Source: Peronospora farinosa
Lineage: Eukaryota > Oomycota > Peronosporomycetes > Peronosporales > Peronosporaceae
NCBI GenBank assembly: GCA_947646735.1
Contig: CANTFK010000838.1
Coordinates: 434,001 to 498,000, forward strand
Direction: 5' to 3'
Length of the DNA: 64,000 nt
The notes beneath the pieces were generated by a model, which searched no databases, was not told the origin of the DNA, and worked only from the letters and a program-made list of their open reading frames with translations. The translations under genes and the position numbers were made by a program. How positions within the stretch are numbered: the stretch's first letter is position 1; each line of letters begins with the position of its first letter. Below, in pieces: positions 46,444 to 59,300 of this stretch.

Positions 46444-48796
46444 ATGGCACAACAAATGACAGGGTCCGTTGATGCAAAAGATCGTAGTCCACTGCTTCGC
46501 TATGGCTCTGAGAGCAGTAAGTTCTATACAAAGTTAAGACTCGATGACTTCTTTAAAATTACACTAATGGTTGTATGTTCAAGCAAACAACAATGAAAAT
46601 AAATTGCCAGTTTGTTCGCGTCGGTTTGCAGTCGCTGATAAGCGTTCCGTCGCCTCTCAGACTTCATTGCAAACAATGTTCTATGCACTTAATGGGATTG
46701 CACTCTTTGTGCTATTGTCGCTATGTATTTCAATACACAACACTATATCTCAATTGGAAACGCAACCTATCAGCACCATGTATGTAAAGCATACGCATCC
46801 CTTGCAGTACTATACTGCAAAACAATGTCTGTCGTGCAAAAGGTCGTGGTTTTAATCTTTGGTGTTGTAGGGGGAGTATAAGAGAGGCTCGACAAGTGAA
46901 CGCCGTGCTCTACAGCTCGGATGACGGTCTAGTTCCCATGGCGTTGCTACCATCAAAGTTTGCAGTGGAATATGTAACTCCACGTCAAGACCAAGCTCAC
47001 CGCGGCACATGCTGGGACTTTGCAACGATTGGGTTCTTAGAGCAATCGTACCGAGCGCACGGTGTCCACAAAGGATGGCTCAAACCAGACGAATATGTTG
47101 CATTTTCGGAGCAGGTACGCGACAAAAAGCAGTACCGATTGTTCTATATGGTAGCTGACCAAACGATTGAAACTGGATTGTAGGCGTATGGTGTGGAAAT
47201 TCTCAAGCTTTGCACAGGTGATGCAGACTCACAACAGCAAAAGGATTGCCGAGTGGCTGGTGATAAGGTATGTACTGAAATACATTCATTGTACTTGCCG
47301 ACTCTGTTGATCCTTACCAATGTCTATAGATGTGGATGAACTCGACTGATGGTGGTGAAGTTCCTGAGCTCTATTACTTGCAAAATGGACTCAAAGAATC
47401 CGTTTTCCCGCAATCTGTGTGCAAATACTACACCAAACCAGGCAACGATGTGCTTTGCCCTGGACTGGAGGCTGCGCAAGCGGCTGGAAATCCACTCAAG
47501 TTTGAGCTTTCGGTACGAAGCTATGCTGCAGTTGTACCGTTCATGATGGTTTTTGATCTGTAATACAATGCTCTGCACTCTGTTCCTAGAGCATGACGAC
47601 CAAATATGATGACATGTCTGTGAGAGAACACCTTGTCCGGAAGAATCAAGCAATGCCTCTATCCACTCCGATTGCGATGGTCACCCACTACTATCCTTGC
47701 ATCGGCGCACTTGTTAGCGACTATCACTGCCAACCTGAAACGTGCACGCTGTGCCCAGGAAACATGGCCACCACGACATGCTGTATCCCACTGAAAGGAA
47801 GTCGAAACCGCAACATGGAAGGCGAGTTCTTCAGTCATCGGGGCATGTCAATTGAAGGTGGCCACGCAATGGTATGCCGTTGCATGTGAAATACTATGTA
47901 CACGCGTGTATTGTCTAACCGTTTCACGCATTGTGGTCTTTTGATGTTTAGCTTCTCGTCGGCTATAACGACGCCTTCTTGACGCGCGAAGGATTTACGG
48001 GTGGACTAATTGTGAAAAATTCTTGGGCGGACGGACCTTACCAAGGCAGCCATTCTCTTGCCTACTGGATGCAAGAGGTATCCGACTGGGAGGAGCGTTC
48101 CGTTTGTCCGAACAGCTACAAGTACGTAGAATCATTTGCACTAGGGTGACCATGGCAGAGAAAGCTTACTCTTTGGTTTTGCTTTGGATATGTAGCCCGT
48201 TCAGCTGGTACCACTGCGGGAATAATGGAATTTTATCCAAGTGGCAAGGGAATGACACGAAAGAGTACAATGAGGGGATCAAGGACTGCCTCTCGAACGA
48301 GACGAAGCTGTTTGCAGACGTTAATATTCAGCCGTTGCACCTAAAATGCAAGGACCCAAACTTGTGTCGTACGGACGGGGACTACACCTACTTCGTTCGC
48401 AACACGACCGACTGGGGTGACCGCATGACCGTCATGTGTCTGTGGGAATACTCATCAGAGGAGCATGTAGCGCGTGAGATTTGCCTGCCGCCAATGCTAG
48501 AGGTTTACATTGCACACACGCTGGCACCCGTTGAAGAGGAAGTGAAGGAAAATGACACGGACCGATGTGGCTTCTACTTTATCCCGTACGTGGCGCTCCG
48601 TCAGTGGATCGCACAGTTCCAGGGCTTTTTTGTCAGCAGTTTCGACATCCAGTGGGACCCACAAGCGTACGCTGCCAACAAGGACCTGCATCCGGAACTC
48701 GATTACTCGCTGTTGGAGGCGTCGACAAAGAGACAGAATTACAACGAGTTCTTGGGTCCTTTTCCGTACGCCAAGGTCATCCAGCACTTCCAGTAA
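46444..48796 (+). CDS. Papain-like (C1 family) cysteine protease with signal anchor
   Basis: Eight exons: 46444-46516, 46632-46779, 46871-47114, 47184-47267, 47330-47530, 47590-47871, 47952-48121 and 48196-48796, giving about 600 residues. Near the N-terminus is one hydrophobic segment (FYALNGIALFVLLSLCISI), a signal anchor placing the rest in the secretory lumen or outside. The oxyanion Gln and catalytic Cys are in RQDQAHRGTCWDFA, the catalytic His in EGGHAM, and the Asn in IVKNSWADG. A Cys-rich C-terminal extension of ~250 residues follows (SWYHCGNNG, LKCKDPNLC and DRCGFYFIPYV). The family includes secreted oomycete proteases. The end of exon 5 could instead be 47548, but that leaves a 41-bp intron, so the 59-bp choice is preferred. 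Confidence 0.85.
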
Positions 48797-49173
48797 GAGC
48801 TAGGCGCTTGGTAAAGGACCAGCTTCGTGTAAAGCTTATGCCCCCATCTATCGAGCATTCACATACATGTAGCTAAACAGGCTTAGCCACTTCAACTGTA
48901 TCCGTCGGCATCCCAATCACGACTAGAGCTATCGTTGCCATATTGCATTGTAAAAGCACAAAAAAAGCAGTAAGAGAGAACCAAGACGTCAAAATTTCAT
49001 ATGAGGGATGCCGTTATCCGATGAAGGTTTGATGAGACAGATTTATGACTGTTCTCATCGAGCACCTTTTCTCTGCTCGTATTTCGTACATGGTGGTCAA
49101 GAGCCTTGTCGTTTACACGCCTGGAAAGTCATTGTGACTATTCGCAGCTGCTGTTCCACCCAAACCAAGCGTA
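48797..49173. other. Intergenic, no gene seen
   Basis: The 377 bp between the protease and the phosphatase hold only short frames without protein character. Confidence 0.4.
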
Positions 49174-49704
49174 ATGAACATCGTGTTTGTATGCGCCAGC
49201 AATACGTGCCGCTCACCAGTTTCGGAACTTTTTGCCGTCGAATACTTCCGTTAACATGTCGCGCGAGCAGCAAGAAGAAAGGGGGATTATCATCCAGTCC
49301 GCGGCGTACGTAGCCCTCGCACTATTTTGCACTGCAATATGAAGTTCTAATACTGTTGGCTATGCAGATTAACGGATGCGTTTGAACGTGTTGGCTCACC
49401 AGCGTCCAAGCACGCGGTAGACGTGATGAAAAAGAAGTACCATTTGGACCTATCGAGGCACCGCTCGCAGCTCCTGACGGAGACCATGTGCCTCGAGGCA
49501 GACTACGTCGTGTGCGTAGCGAGCGGGATGGCGTTTACAGTAACCGAAAAGTTCCCACGGATTAAAGAGCGGGAAGGTGTGCTGACTGTCTTTGCTAGAG
49601 ACGTGCAAGACCCGTGGCACATGTCCTACGATACCTACATGGAGAATGTAACTCAGATCGAAGAGATGACACGGGAGTTCCTCGATAAGCACGTAACGTG
49701 GTGA
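49174..49704 (+). CDS. Low-molecular-weight protein tyrosine phosphatase, 1-nt frame break
   Basis: Exons 49174-49305 and 49368-49704 (62-bp intron, GTACGT...CAG). The P-loop is VFVCASNTCRSPVSELF at the N-terminus: Cys-x5-Arg-Ser, the active-site loop of the LMW-PTP/arsenate-reductase family. Exon 2 carries the helix DVMKKKYHLDLSRHRSQLL, ADYVVCVASGMAFTV, and the general-acid region VQDPWHMSYDTY. After EYFR the frame meets TAA (49252-49254), while the natural continuation NMSREQQEERGIIIQSA lies one base away. Removing a single T in CGTTAAC gives one continuous frame of about 155 residues that also fits the intron phase. It is either an assembly indel or a recent disabling mutation. Its role would be dephosphorylation of phosphotyrosine proteins. 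Confidence 0.75.
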
Positions 49705-51058
49705 AGGCAAGCAAGCAAGCAGACAGACAGACGGACGGACAGTGTGTGCTTCATATGTCGACTGACAAACAACAACATGTACAGTAAGAATGATGCCAGT
49801 ACTGGCCGCAATGAGTGCACAATTGACGTGGTGTAGCCATAGATACCGCAATGAATGGACAGAGAGTAGTGCTGACTCAGCCGTAGTAGTTCAAGACCAG
49901 CAGTACAGACGGTGTTTCTTCTATCACAGCAGCTACTATGGCCTGTAGTTGACCAGGAAATGCAATCTACAGGATATCGTGATTTATAAATGTAGTGCAC
50001 ATGTCCGCTTGCAACGTCTGAGCAGAGGCTACGTACGCTCTATTCATTGAGACCTTTTGCAGCAATTATCTACCCGCCACGAAACAGAATCTTCGTCTAC
50101 ATCGATCAGATGCACGATGTTTTAATTATCGGGTGCGTTAATAAGCTCCTTGTCGCCATTGCGAATGGATTCCACCACCAACAGCTCTACGACTCAGAAT
50201 TAAGATGGTCGATCTTTATTCATCACTTGAGTTTTGTATCAAAAATGTCTCAGTCTCAATTGGTCACGTGGATGCGTTAGTGCTTGCTTGAAAAAAAAAC
50301 TTTCCAAATATAGCTTGACGTTAAGTAATCTGTGCTTTTAGAATACCAGGTGTTTGCTTCATGCCTGCCTAGCTAGATCCGTACCCCGTTTTTTTTGTTT
50401 CGTTCTATTCAAAGAGGTTTGCGGCTAAAACGTCTTGTCGATTGAGCCTTCAAGAAAAGCTGCCGTTACGAAAAACAGGTGCTCTCATGTGGTCTAGCAA
50501 TTTTACTCTCTCTCCTAAGACGTTGCAGCGACAGCTAGCGAAAATGATGGGTTTCAAATGGCAACCAGCGTAAACTAGGAGCTCACATTGAACGCTTTCT
50601 AGGGAATCGAATGATTCAATAAAACCTATATGCCCAAACATCTAAAGACAAGGGTTCATGATGTTGCACATTTACATTTCCGGACGCTGCTGGTTTTGGA
50701 ATCAGTTTGATGGAGACTTCTTACTGTAGCACAACTATACGATACGTTACCGGTATAGTCAATCTCAGTCAATCGCTCTCCAGCTGCGTGGATTTGGGAT
50801 GGCGTCTTTTCACAGCTTTTTGCGGCATATAAACTGTAAGTGTGACTTACTGAAATCGAGTGATTGGGTTTCAGAAAAATTGCGACAAATTTTACTAGCA
50901 TAAAAGAGGAGCAGCAGAAGGTGGGAGGGGGGGGGGGGAGTCACGGTTCGAACCAGTTTCCGCGCGCCATACACGAATCGTCCCCATCCATAGCGGAAGA
51001 AGAAGACGACAAAGCATTATTTTCTTTTTCCCCTCTTACTCACCCCATCACATACATA
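49705..51058. other. Intergenic with simple repeats
   Basis: 1.35 kb without a gene. It holds a CAAG/CAGA/CGGA tetranucleotide tract (~49706-49740) directly after the phosphatase stop, and a run of 12 G (50927-50938) in the leader of the next gene. Confidence 0.45.
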
Positions 51059-51730
51059 ATGGTCGGGTTTTTGCGCAAGAAGAAATCGGACAAAGCGGTA
51101 CTCTCGGGTGGCACAGTGCTTGACCGCAAGGGCAAGGTGGATAATGCCAGTCTACTGGATGGCGACGGTGAGCCTACGGAGGGCTCGCTTTATGACGCAA
51201 ACGGTAAACGTGTGAGCCATGGCCACGGCCACCGCAAATCGGACGAAGAGAATCGTCCGAACCCCGTGAATAATGCTGGGTACCCGCCAGTCATGGCAAC
51301 GGGCATGTATCCTCGCCCCCACCAGCAGCAGCAACCGGGTGTCTATGGCATGGGCAACAGCCAGCCTCAACAGCATTTCGGTCAGCAGCAATATCCTGGC
51401 CAGCAGCAATACCCTAGCCAGCAGCCTCAACATCAATTTGGACAGCCGCCTCTACCACAGCAATATGGACAGCCGCCTCTACCACAGCAATATGGACAGC
51501 CGCCTCTACCACAGCAATATGGACAGCCGCAACCACAGCGGTATGGACAACCTCAGCAGCTGCAATCCGGCCAGCCTAGCGGCTACGGCCAACAGCAACA
51601 TTACCCACCCACGACGTTAGGTGGACAGTATGAGTATCCGGTACGATATGGCCAGATGCCTCCCCCGATGCCATCAGCAGCGCCCAAGCGCTCACGGTTC
51701 CGTTTTCCTAGTATAGGCAAGAAGAACTGA
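51059..51730 (+). CDS. Gln/Pro-rich low-complexity repeat protein
   Basis: 223 residues, single exon. The start MVGFLRKKKSDKAVLSGG is chosen because the open frame upstream (from 50864) lacks an ATG. Residues 1-75 are charged. Residues ~85-205 are Gln/Pro/Tyr/Gly-rich and include a 9-residue unit (YGQPPLPQQ) repeated about three times, plus looser FGQQQYP-type units. The C-terminus is basic (KRSRFRFPSIGKKN). Such Q/P/Y sequence is expected to be disordered and prion-like; it resembles annexin/ALG-2-interacting and coat-associated low-complexity tails, but no domain is recognised. Function unknown. Confidence 0.7.
   Translation: MVGFLRKKKSDKAVLSGGTVLDRKGKVDNASLLDGDGEPTEGSLYDANGKRVSHGHGHRKSDEENRPNPVNNAGYPPVMATGMYPRPHQQQQPGVYGMGNSQPQQHFGQQQYPGQQQYPSQQPQHQFGQPPLPQQYGQPPLPQQYGQPPLPQQYGQPQPQRYGQPQQLQSGQPSGYGQQQHYPPTTLGGQYEYPVRYGQMPPPMPSAAPKRSRFRFPSIGKKN
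51437..51530 (+). repeat. 27-bp tandem repeat inside the Q/P-rich gene
   Basis: The 27-bp unit that reads CAATATGGACAGCCGCCTCT plus ACCACAG occurs about 3.3 times almost without change, encoding YGQPPLPQQ. The near-identity of copies at DNA level points to recent slippage expansion. Copy number is likely to vary between isolates. Confidence 0.85.
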
Positions 51731-53136
51731 GACGCTAGACGCGTACGTCGATGGAAGTTGCGTGCGAACTCGCCGAGAACAGATCTACGTGAGGTCGAGA
51801 AGAACACACGTGCTGCGGTCTCTCTTTCTTTTGGCGAATGGAGCCCCGTTGTGTTATATACTCTGTTTGCATCCAGTATTGAGAGACTTGGGCTTGTTCG
51901 CTTGAACCGAGTAGAGATAACTTCTGACTTGATGTAGCTATAGCTTAACCTTCTTGTCTTCTTTCATAGCTAAATAAATTAAGGGCTTTACATGTCATTG
52001 GCTTGCTTTCTTCATTCATACACATGGGTATTGAACACTACGCTCATGTTTGTTCCTACGCTAAACAGACTGAAGCCACATTCAAGACTGTTTCATGTTC
52101 ATGAAAAGGTGACATACCGTCATCACCTCAGGAGTTTACTGTTCGTTATTGTCACTGACATAAGCGTTTTCTGAGATGGAACCGAAAAGAAAACGTTGGA
52201 AACAATGGAACGTTTTTGCCTTTACGTAGATGCTCCACCCAATCGCTAGGATAACCAGCTGATTGATACAAACTCAAGTATATTCGACAGGTTAGTGAGT
52301 GAGAAAACAAGAATGTGCATCACCTACTACAGCTGCATCTCACATTAATCTCAAGCAAATAGAGCTATGACGAACAAATGCAATGAATGAGTACTCTTCC
52401 TATGCCAAAAAACTATAACTTTATATGTACTCGCCCTTTGTGAATATTGGCGAATCGGTGTTTATTGTAACATTTTGCAATGGGGGTTATTTGAAGCAAT
52501 TTTTTGGACGGACAGGCGTACAAATTCAAGAGCTATGATTGGGCATCTACCATTCCATAATTTGTCGAACCATGATTGGGATTGGTAATTTGTTAGCTCT
52601 CTATGATTGAGATTTGGTAATTCTATGTATCTTCCTTCGTAAAGCGAAATAGTCAAGCCACTATATTTTATAAATAAGTTAGCACTATCGTCGCTGCGCC
52701 CATTCTCGAAGGCAATCTATTTTAGATTTGTTCTTCAATTAGTCTAATTGGTTGAAGAATAAGGTATGATGATGGTCTAAATCAGGTTTGCTGCATAAAA
52801 AGAGAGGTGGTGGTAGACAAGATTAATAGTTTGACACAATTTTCCTATAGATTAATTTTGATCAATCCTTATGATTCACGACCTGAATTTTAACAATAAC
52901 AATCACACCTCGAAGCTATACATGTAGCGAAATATTATATAAAGTCGTTTGCATTAACAATATTTACTCCATCACCCCAAATCAAAACGTAAATCCATTT
53001 TCAAAATCGATTTAGACTTCCAGATTTAGAGTTCTATGCCATATGCACGTTGTCTATAATTGAAATTAGCGTCCCTGGGAGCTGATCGCTAAATGGCGAT
53101 TACTCTTCAAGTCATCGGTTTGCTATACCGAATGAC
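51731..53136. other. AT-rich intergenic region
   Basis: 1.4 kb, the most AT-rich interval of the window, with long A/T words and no reading frame with protein character. It separates the 3' ends of two convergent genes. Confidence 0.45.
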
Positions 53137-55891
53137 TTAGTGAATGTTCTGGAAAAGGCGAATGGTCCCATCGGCACCACCTGTAACAATCCACGGCTAA
53201 ACGATCAAAGCAAAAAACAGAAGTTAGTGTGGAAACAGGAACATTTCAGACAAGGATAAAAAACGCTTACCAGGACAGGATGGAAAGCTAGCGTCATAAC
53301 ACCGAGGCCACCGGAAACTTCGTGGCCACGCAAGATCTTGAGCGGAACAATCAACGGATTCTTCATCAGATCTCTACAAACATCATCATTTGATCGTGAG
53401 TCAGCTCAACCGTTTCGTCTCAGTGACATAATTCAGTGTCAAGAAAGAGAGCAGATCGCATTACGTACGAGTAGACCATGGCGTGGAAAATGTGAATAGT
53501 GCCATCGTCCGAAGCAGAAGCCATGAGAGGGTACTTGGCGTGGAATGACACATCACGGACAGCTTTTTCGTGATACTTGAGTGTTTTGAAAGGCCTCGAG
53601 GACAGATCAAGATCGAACCAGCACAATCTGCGGTCGTAACTACCCACAAGCAGGTGGTCACCGTTCGGGTGCACGGTCATGCTTGAGATCCACTTTACAC
53701 CTGAAGACAGCTTCTTCACGATCGACTGCTTCACGAGGTTGTACACACGCACATGGCGCTGAGTAGCGTGGAAGAAAAATGGCTTGGACGGATGGAACAG
53801 AACGCACTGCACTTGACCTACGCTCTTTTGGAACGGATTTTGAGTCTTACGTTTTGAAAGCTGGTGGATCAGCACTGCTCCCGATCCGGCGCCAGGGGAG
53901 ACAGTGGAGAGGTAATCTCCCTTGTGATGCCACGCCACGTCCTTCACGTCACTCGTGTGGTGCAAAACAACACGAATACCAGTACCCACACGACGTTCGA
54001 GCCACGGTCGTTCAGTAGCAGCTTTTGACTTGTGCTTGTCTTTGGTACCGCTGTAGAACCGCCAAGTTACAGGCACCTTCTTCTTTAGCGCGTCAGCCTC
54101 TACAGTGGCCTCATCCTCGTCGACAATCTGGACATCATCATCCGTGCTATCTGTCTTGCCATCCTCCTTGTCGGTAGTTTGAATGCAATCGTCAGCATCA
54201 CCAACGAGTGCGTTAGTAAGTTCCGTTTGGTCCGCGCTACCCGTTCCTGTAGCAATAATGAAGACCTTCTTAGCAGCTGCAACAGCCAGCAACTGGTGAT
54301 CCTTGTTTGGGTTCCATGATAACTTGTGCACCACGGCACCAACGTTATACACCTGCAGACAACGTGAGGTCTCTAGCTCCCAGACACGCACAGTGAAGTC
54401 ATCGGAGCCTGAAGCCACATATTGGCCGTACGGATCCACAGCGAGCGAGCGAATACGCCCAGTGTGGCCATTGAAGACAAGAGCCAACGTATTGGGGAAG
54501 GGACGCAGATCCTGAGGTTTTGGCAGCTCTGGCACGAGCGACTCCGGGTCAATGTTAAGCTTGCGCTTGTTAACACGAGGCGCCAAGTAGAGATCCAAGC
54601 ACCGTTCAAAGCGCTCACGAACAAAACCGTTGTAGCCGCACACTTCACGAAGCGACTTGAACTTTTTTGGCATGAAATTAGTCTCACGGTCCTCCGGCTC
54701 GGCTTCTTCCCAAGCACGACGTTCCTCTTTAGTAAACAGATACTCATTTGGGGGGTTATACGACTCAATATGTCCAGGAAGTGGCATCTTCGGAGCCTGC
54801 ACGTTTGCTGGACCCTTGCGGGTTTGCGCTTGGTCGTCGTCGAACCACATCTGGTACACCTCAGGCTTTTTCTTAGGATCCTTGTCAAGTTTAATGCGAC
54901 CTTCCTTGATGCCCTTCATGATCTTTATTACTTTCATGCGCTCCCATTTTGAAGGCAAAAATCGGCTCTTAGGCTCAATATCGTTGCCCATGGAGTGGAT
55001 GATTTCATTTGACGAGTAAATGTCGACGTAGTCCGGGTACGCTTCGAACTCTGGATGTGCGAATGCACCAGCTTGCATACGACGGATGATTTCCATGTCA
55101 CGGTCCGAAACAACGATCTTTCGGTCGTTGTAAGCATCATACACTGTGCGGCTGTTTAGGCATAAATGTAGTGTTAGCGCATCCTGCATATTATTAGATC
55201 AAGCACATTCAGCACAGCTTACTCGTAGTTCGGGTCATCCTTCGCAGCAATAGCATCATCAATGCCGTCCCCATTGTTTGACTTTATGATCTTCTTGCCC
55301 TCTACATTATAACCAATGTGGTCATAATCTTCATACCACCGAAGCGGTACGTTGCCGATCGTATTGACATTTTCCTGCTTGCAGCAACAACATCTCAAAG
55401 GTTAGCTCAAAGTTACACGTGCACCTCTTCCTCAACTGCCCTACCTCATCGTCCGAAGACAGGTCATCCACGTGCAGCTGTGATGCCACCGACAGAGACC
55501 CGTCTTCACGCATTTTCTGTATCTCCTTTTCTCGGTCCACAGTAAAGTGACGCGTTTCCTTTTCCAACTCCATAAGCTCAGCATCTTCTTCTTCATCATC
55601 ATCATCGCTGTCATTGTCGGACGACGATCCCTGGTCCTCAAACTCGTCGTCCTCTTCATCGTCACTCTCCTCCGTCTCACTCTCCTTCTCTTCTTCTTCT
55701 TCTTCTTCTTCTTCCGTCTCCTTCTCATTTTCAGCCATCACGCTTTTCTTCTTAGAGCTCTTAACTGGAATCTGCACCTGCTGTTTGTTCTCCTTCTTTA
55801 CCACAACACCTGCCGTCTTCTTGCTGCTGTCATTAGCACGAAGCGTGGACGTCTTTAGTGGTGCTACCGTCCTTTTCTTTCCGCGAGCCAT
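53137..55891 (-). CDS. BOP1: Ribosome biogenesis protein BOP1/ERB1
   Basis: Nucleolar WD40 protein of the PeBoW complex, needed for maturation of 5.8S/25-28S rRNA and the 60S subunit. Five exons: 55445-55891, 55223-55374, 53469-55151, 53271-53373 and 53137-53196; phases agree and the product is 814 residues. Order: Lys/Ser-rich and Glu/Asp-rich N-terminus; BOP1NT domain ~150-420 (VPLRWYEDYDHIGYN, RTVYDAYNDRKIVVSD, PGHIESYNPPNEYLF and FVRERFERCLDLYLAPR); then WD40 repeats (FNGHTGRIRSLAVDPYGQYV, SGSDDFTVRVWE, YDRRLCWFDLDL, ASASDDGTIHIF). The last two small exons complete the final blades (GGLGVMTLAFHPVL, then PWIVTGGADGTIRLFQ). An acidic insert separates two of the WD repeats. It is divergent from the PI4K gene. 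Confidence 0.95.
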
Positions 55892-56397
55892 TGAAAGTCT
55901 TCAAGTCCGTCGCTATTGACACTGATGGTGGAAGGGCTCGCAACCAGCAAAAAGTACGTGTACCGGTTATGTCGCAGTCACGATAAAATAACCCAATGTG
56001 GAAGAGGGATCTCTAAAAGACCACTTTTAGTCCATGGGTTTTTTATCTCGCACCTTACTTAAGTATCCCAATTGTACCCCCTCGAACATTTTACCACTTT
56101 GAAGAGAGAAGGCTCGCGCCGTGGCCCCTGCACCTTTATCTCGCTGTAATTTCCTATCTGAGCATTCGACGATTGGCCGCTCCATCTGATCGTGCTACCT
56201 GTTATTTTCTCTATCCAACGAGCTATTGGACGTGTGTATTATCCCTGGCAGAGACGAGTAATTAAGCGTCGCCCACTACGTCTTAGTCTGCATCCGATTG
56301 GCTTTTAGTGCTCTATATTACGTGCTAATTAACGCCAAGCACCACGAAACGACGTCTTCTTCGTCGTAGCAGACCACTTTTGATCGTGTGGAGCGCC
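55892..56397. promoter_or_regulatory. Divergent promoter region BOP1/PI4K
   Basis: 506 bp between the start codons of BOP1 (leftward) and the PI4-kinase (rightward). No reading frame or clear initiator element was recognised; a pyrimidine-rich patch lies near 56130-56220. Confidence 0.4.
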
Positions 56398-59300
56398 ATG
56401 AAGGCTGCACGTGCCAGTTGTGAAGGTTACCTCACCTTTCGTACGAGTCCATCATCACCTCCACCCATGCTACGTCGTTACTGCTTCCTTGTAGGCACTT
56501 CGTTCCATTACTATAGGTAAATACTATACTATTTACACTCTTATGTTAATGTGGGGCTAAAGCTATGGCACTTTTGTGTGTATAGCACACAGGAGGATGC
56601 ATATCACATGTTGCGGATCAAGGGCGAAGTGGACGTACTGGGCGTGCAGGAGTGGGACGGTAAAGGCAATATGCACATTTACCAGTATGGATTTCTATTT
56701 GCAACGACACAGAACAAGGTGTTTTACGCCTATGCAGATACGGCTATGGACAAAGAAAAGTGGATACGAGCAATTCAAACTGCAGTGGTGACGACGGTAC
56801 CTCGACTTGCAGCGGCACTTTTCCAGCATGCGTCACAGGATGGGGCAATTTCACCAGTGAGCAATGTGGCGGTATCATCCACTGAGACGGATGTGACGTG
56901 CAAGTGTCCGAACTGCACGCTGTTGACAACCGAAGCAGTCGCTACAGGTCAAACGGCACCGATTGCAACGATGATGCTGTACAAATGCAACAGCTGCGAT
57001 GTGTTGTTTTGTGATAAGTTTACGACGCATAAGGTGCCATTACCGCAGAGATCATATTACTATGCCAAGCGCGTGTGTGATGGCTGCTATGAAGCACAGA
57101 CTTACATTAACTATTTGCGTGCTATGGTGGAGCGTCTGAAGGCTGGTATTTGCTTGTATCCACGTCAGCTAAACCCCGAAGCACCGATTGAGCTCATAAT
57201 GCCCAAGCGTCCGCTGCAGACGGAGTCAGCGAAGATTGCTATCGACTTGCTTGAAGCAAAAGTGATTACTGCAGAGGAGTGTGAGGAAATCTTGCTCAAG
57301 GATCGGCGATTTTATGACCACACGATGGATCATCCCGAAATCCCACTCGACCTGAAAATATTGGGCCTGCACCGTGAATTTCGTGCTCGCAGCTTTAGCG
57401 TATACCGCGCAGTTATCTTGTTGCACCGTCACTTGGATAGTGATCCTCTGTTATTCAAGCCTATTGTGGAGAAGCTGCTTCACTTTTCGTACACACGTAT
57501 TAACCAAGTGGAGTTCTATTGGCCCCAGATTGTACACGCGTACTTATCGATTCCAAACTTTGATTTCGAGAAACTCTTTTGGCTGGATGAACTCATTTTG
57601 TCCGTGTGTTCGCGCTCCATTCACCTCGCACTGCTGCTTCGATGGCAACTGCAAGGCGCACTCGAGGACTCTCTAGATCCGAGAAAACCCAAGGAGATGC
57701 AAGACAAATACGCACGTGTAGTACGATTGATGGTTGAGATTGAGCGTGAGGTCGCTGGTGTGGATCGGGCCACTGTGCTCAGCCGTGATCCACAGCTAGG
57801 AGCGTCGCAAGTACACAAACGAAACTTACCGCTGCCCACAGATGACCAGCTACAGGTTATTGTAAAGTTGACAGAGGAGATTGCAGACCATCGTTGGCAA
57901 GCGCAGAGTTCCGCTAATGGATGTGGCTCGCCTCCGAGCAGGGATTTATTCTTGCAATTGTCGCCATCCATGGTGCAGAATGGCGTGAGTCGCAGCAATT
58001 CGGCAGATGCCGATGTTGACAGCCGATTCCGCGATTTTTCGCGCTTCCAACAGCATCTGCTCACACCAAAGGAAGACTTGAACTCTATGCTGATCACGCA
58101 CCCTACTGGTGAGGACATATACGAGCAAGATGAGCGGTTGTCTATTCTTGAAGAGGAGGACACTGATACAAGCATATTCAGTGAGTCTATGCGATGCATG
58201 AGTCGGACAGACAAGTCCCTGTTGGCGAAGCATTTCGCTGACGAATGCGACTTTGTGGAACAGATCACTGATATTGCAGAGACTCTACGTTTCGTACCAT
58301 CTATTAAAGAGCGTAAGGCTCAGTTGCCATCATATTTGGTGAAACTACATCTTCCGCCCATGGCGTATGTGCCGCTTGTGAAGGCTACGGATCCGTTTGA
58401 ACGTATTGTACGAATACCTACGAAGGAAGGCACTGCATTCTCGACCAAGGCACGTGTCCCTATTTTGCTGATCTTTGAGGTGATACGCGGCAACCCTTTT
58501 GACGATGACCAATCAATCCCAGAGTCGCCGCGTTCTCCTTCGAAGCGAGCTCCAAATGGCAATTCTACATTAGAATCTTCCGAGGTCAACTATGTCGAAG
58601 ATGACGAGATTGGGGAACTGATTGGACACCAAACAAGCGAAGCCTTTGGTGGTGATTTGGAGGATGCGGAAGAAGTTGTAGCGGCAGCGGCAAACCCTCC
58701 TTCCTTTGCTCCGTATCATACCCCAATGGCCGCGTTTCGCTGTGTGCCTGTACCTCAGACACCAAGCCATGTTCCTGACAACGTATCAACGCCATCAACG
58801 ACAACTCCGATGTTGATGCAACCTAACGAAAAACCAGTTGATGCAAATAGTGTACCAAAGGCCGAGGGCACACCATCAGCATCGTTTGAAATGGACCTAG
58901 CAACGTGCAACTTGACAGCAGAGGCCATGGAGCGTGAAAAAGCACGCCGTAGGGATTTTGAGGCAGCCTTTGGCGAATCTTGGAGCTCAAAACGCTCAAG
59001 ACTGAAGGCTACATCACCCTACGGCCACCTTCCTGGGTGGGACATTGTGTCCATGATTGGCAAGAGCAACGATGATCTTCGACAAGAGGTATTTACTCTG
59101 CAATTGATTCAGAAGTTTATTGAAATCTTCAGGGGCGCGAATCTTCCTATGTGGGTAAAGAGATATCGAATCATCGCTACAAGCTCGTCTACTGGGCTAA
59201 TCGAGACTTTGGTCAACGCGATTTCGCTGGACGGTTTGAAAAAACGTGAAGGCTATGTTTCCTTGCTTCATCACTTCGAAAAATCGTATGGGCCACCTGA

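Noticed and set aside
49174..49704. Bacterial horizontal transfer of the LMW-PTP
   Set aside because: The gene carries a typical short oomycete intron, and the family is widespread in eukaryotes; no sequence evidence of recent transfer.
50864..51058. N-terminal extension of the Q/P-rich protein
   Set aside because: The open frame has no ATG there and runs through a G12 homopolymer; it is more likely untranslated leader.
51437..51530. CRISPR-like array
   Set aside because: The 27-bp units are contiguous, without spacers, in frame inside a coding region of a eukaryote.
54422..54952. 176-codon rightward frame inside BOP1
   Set aside because: It lies fully opposite a well-conserved BOP1 exon and has no family features.
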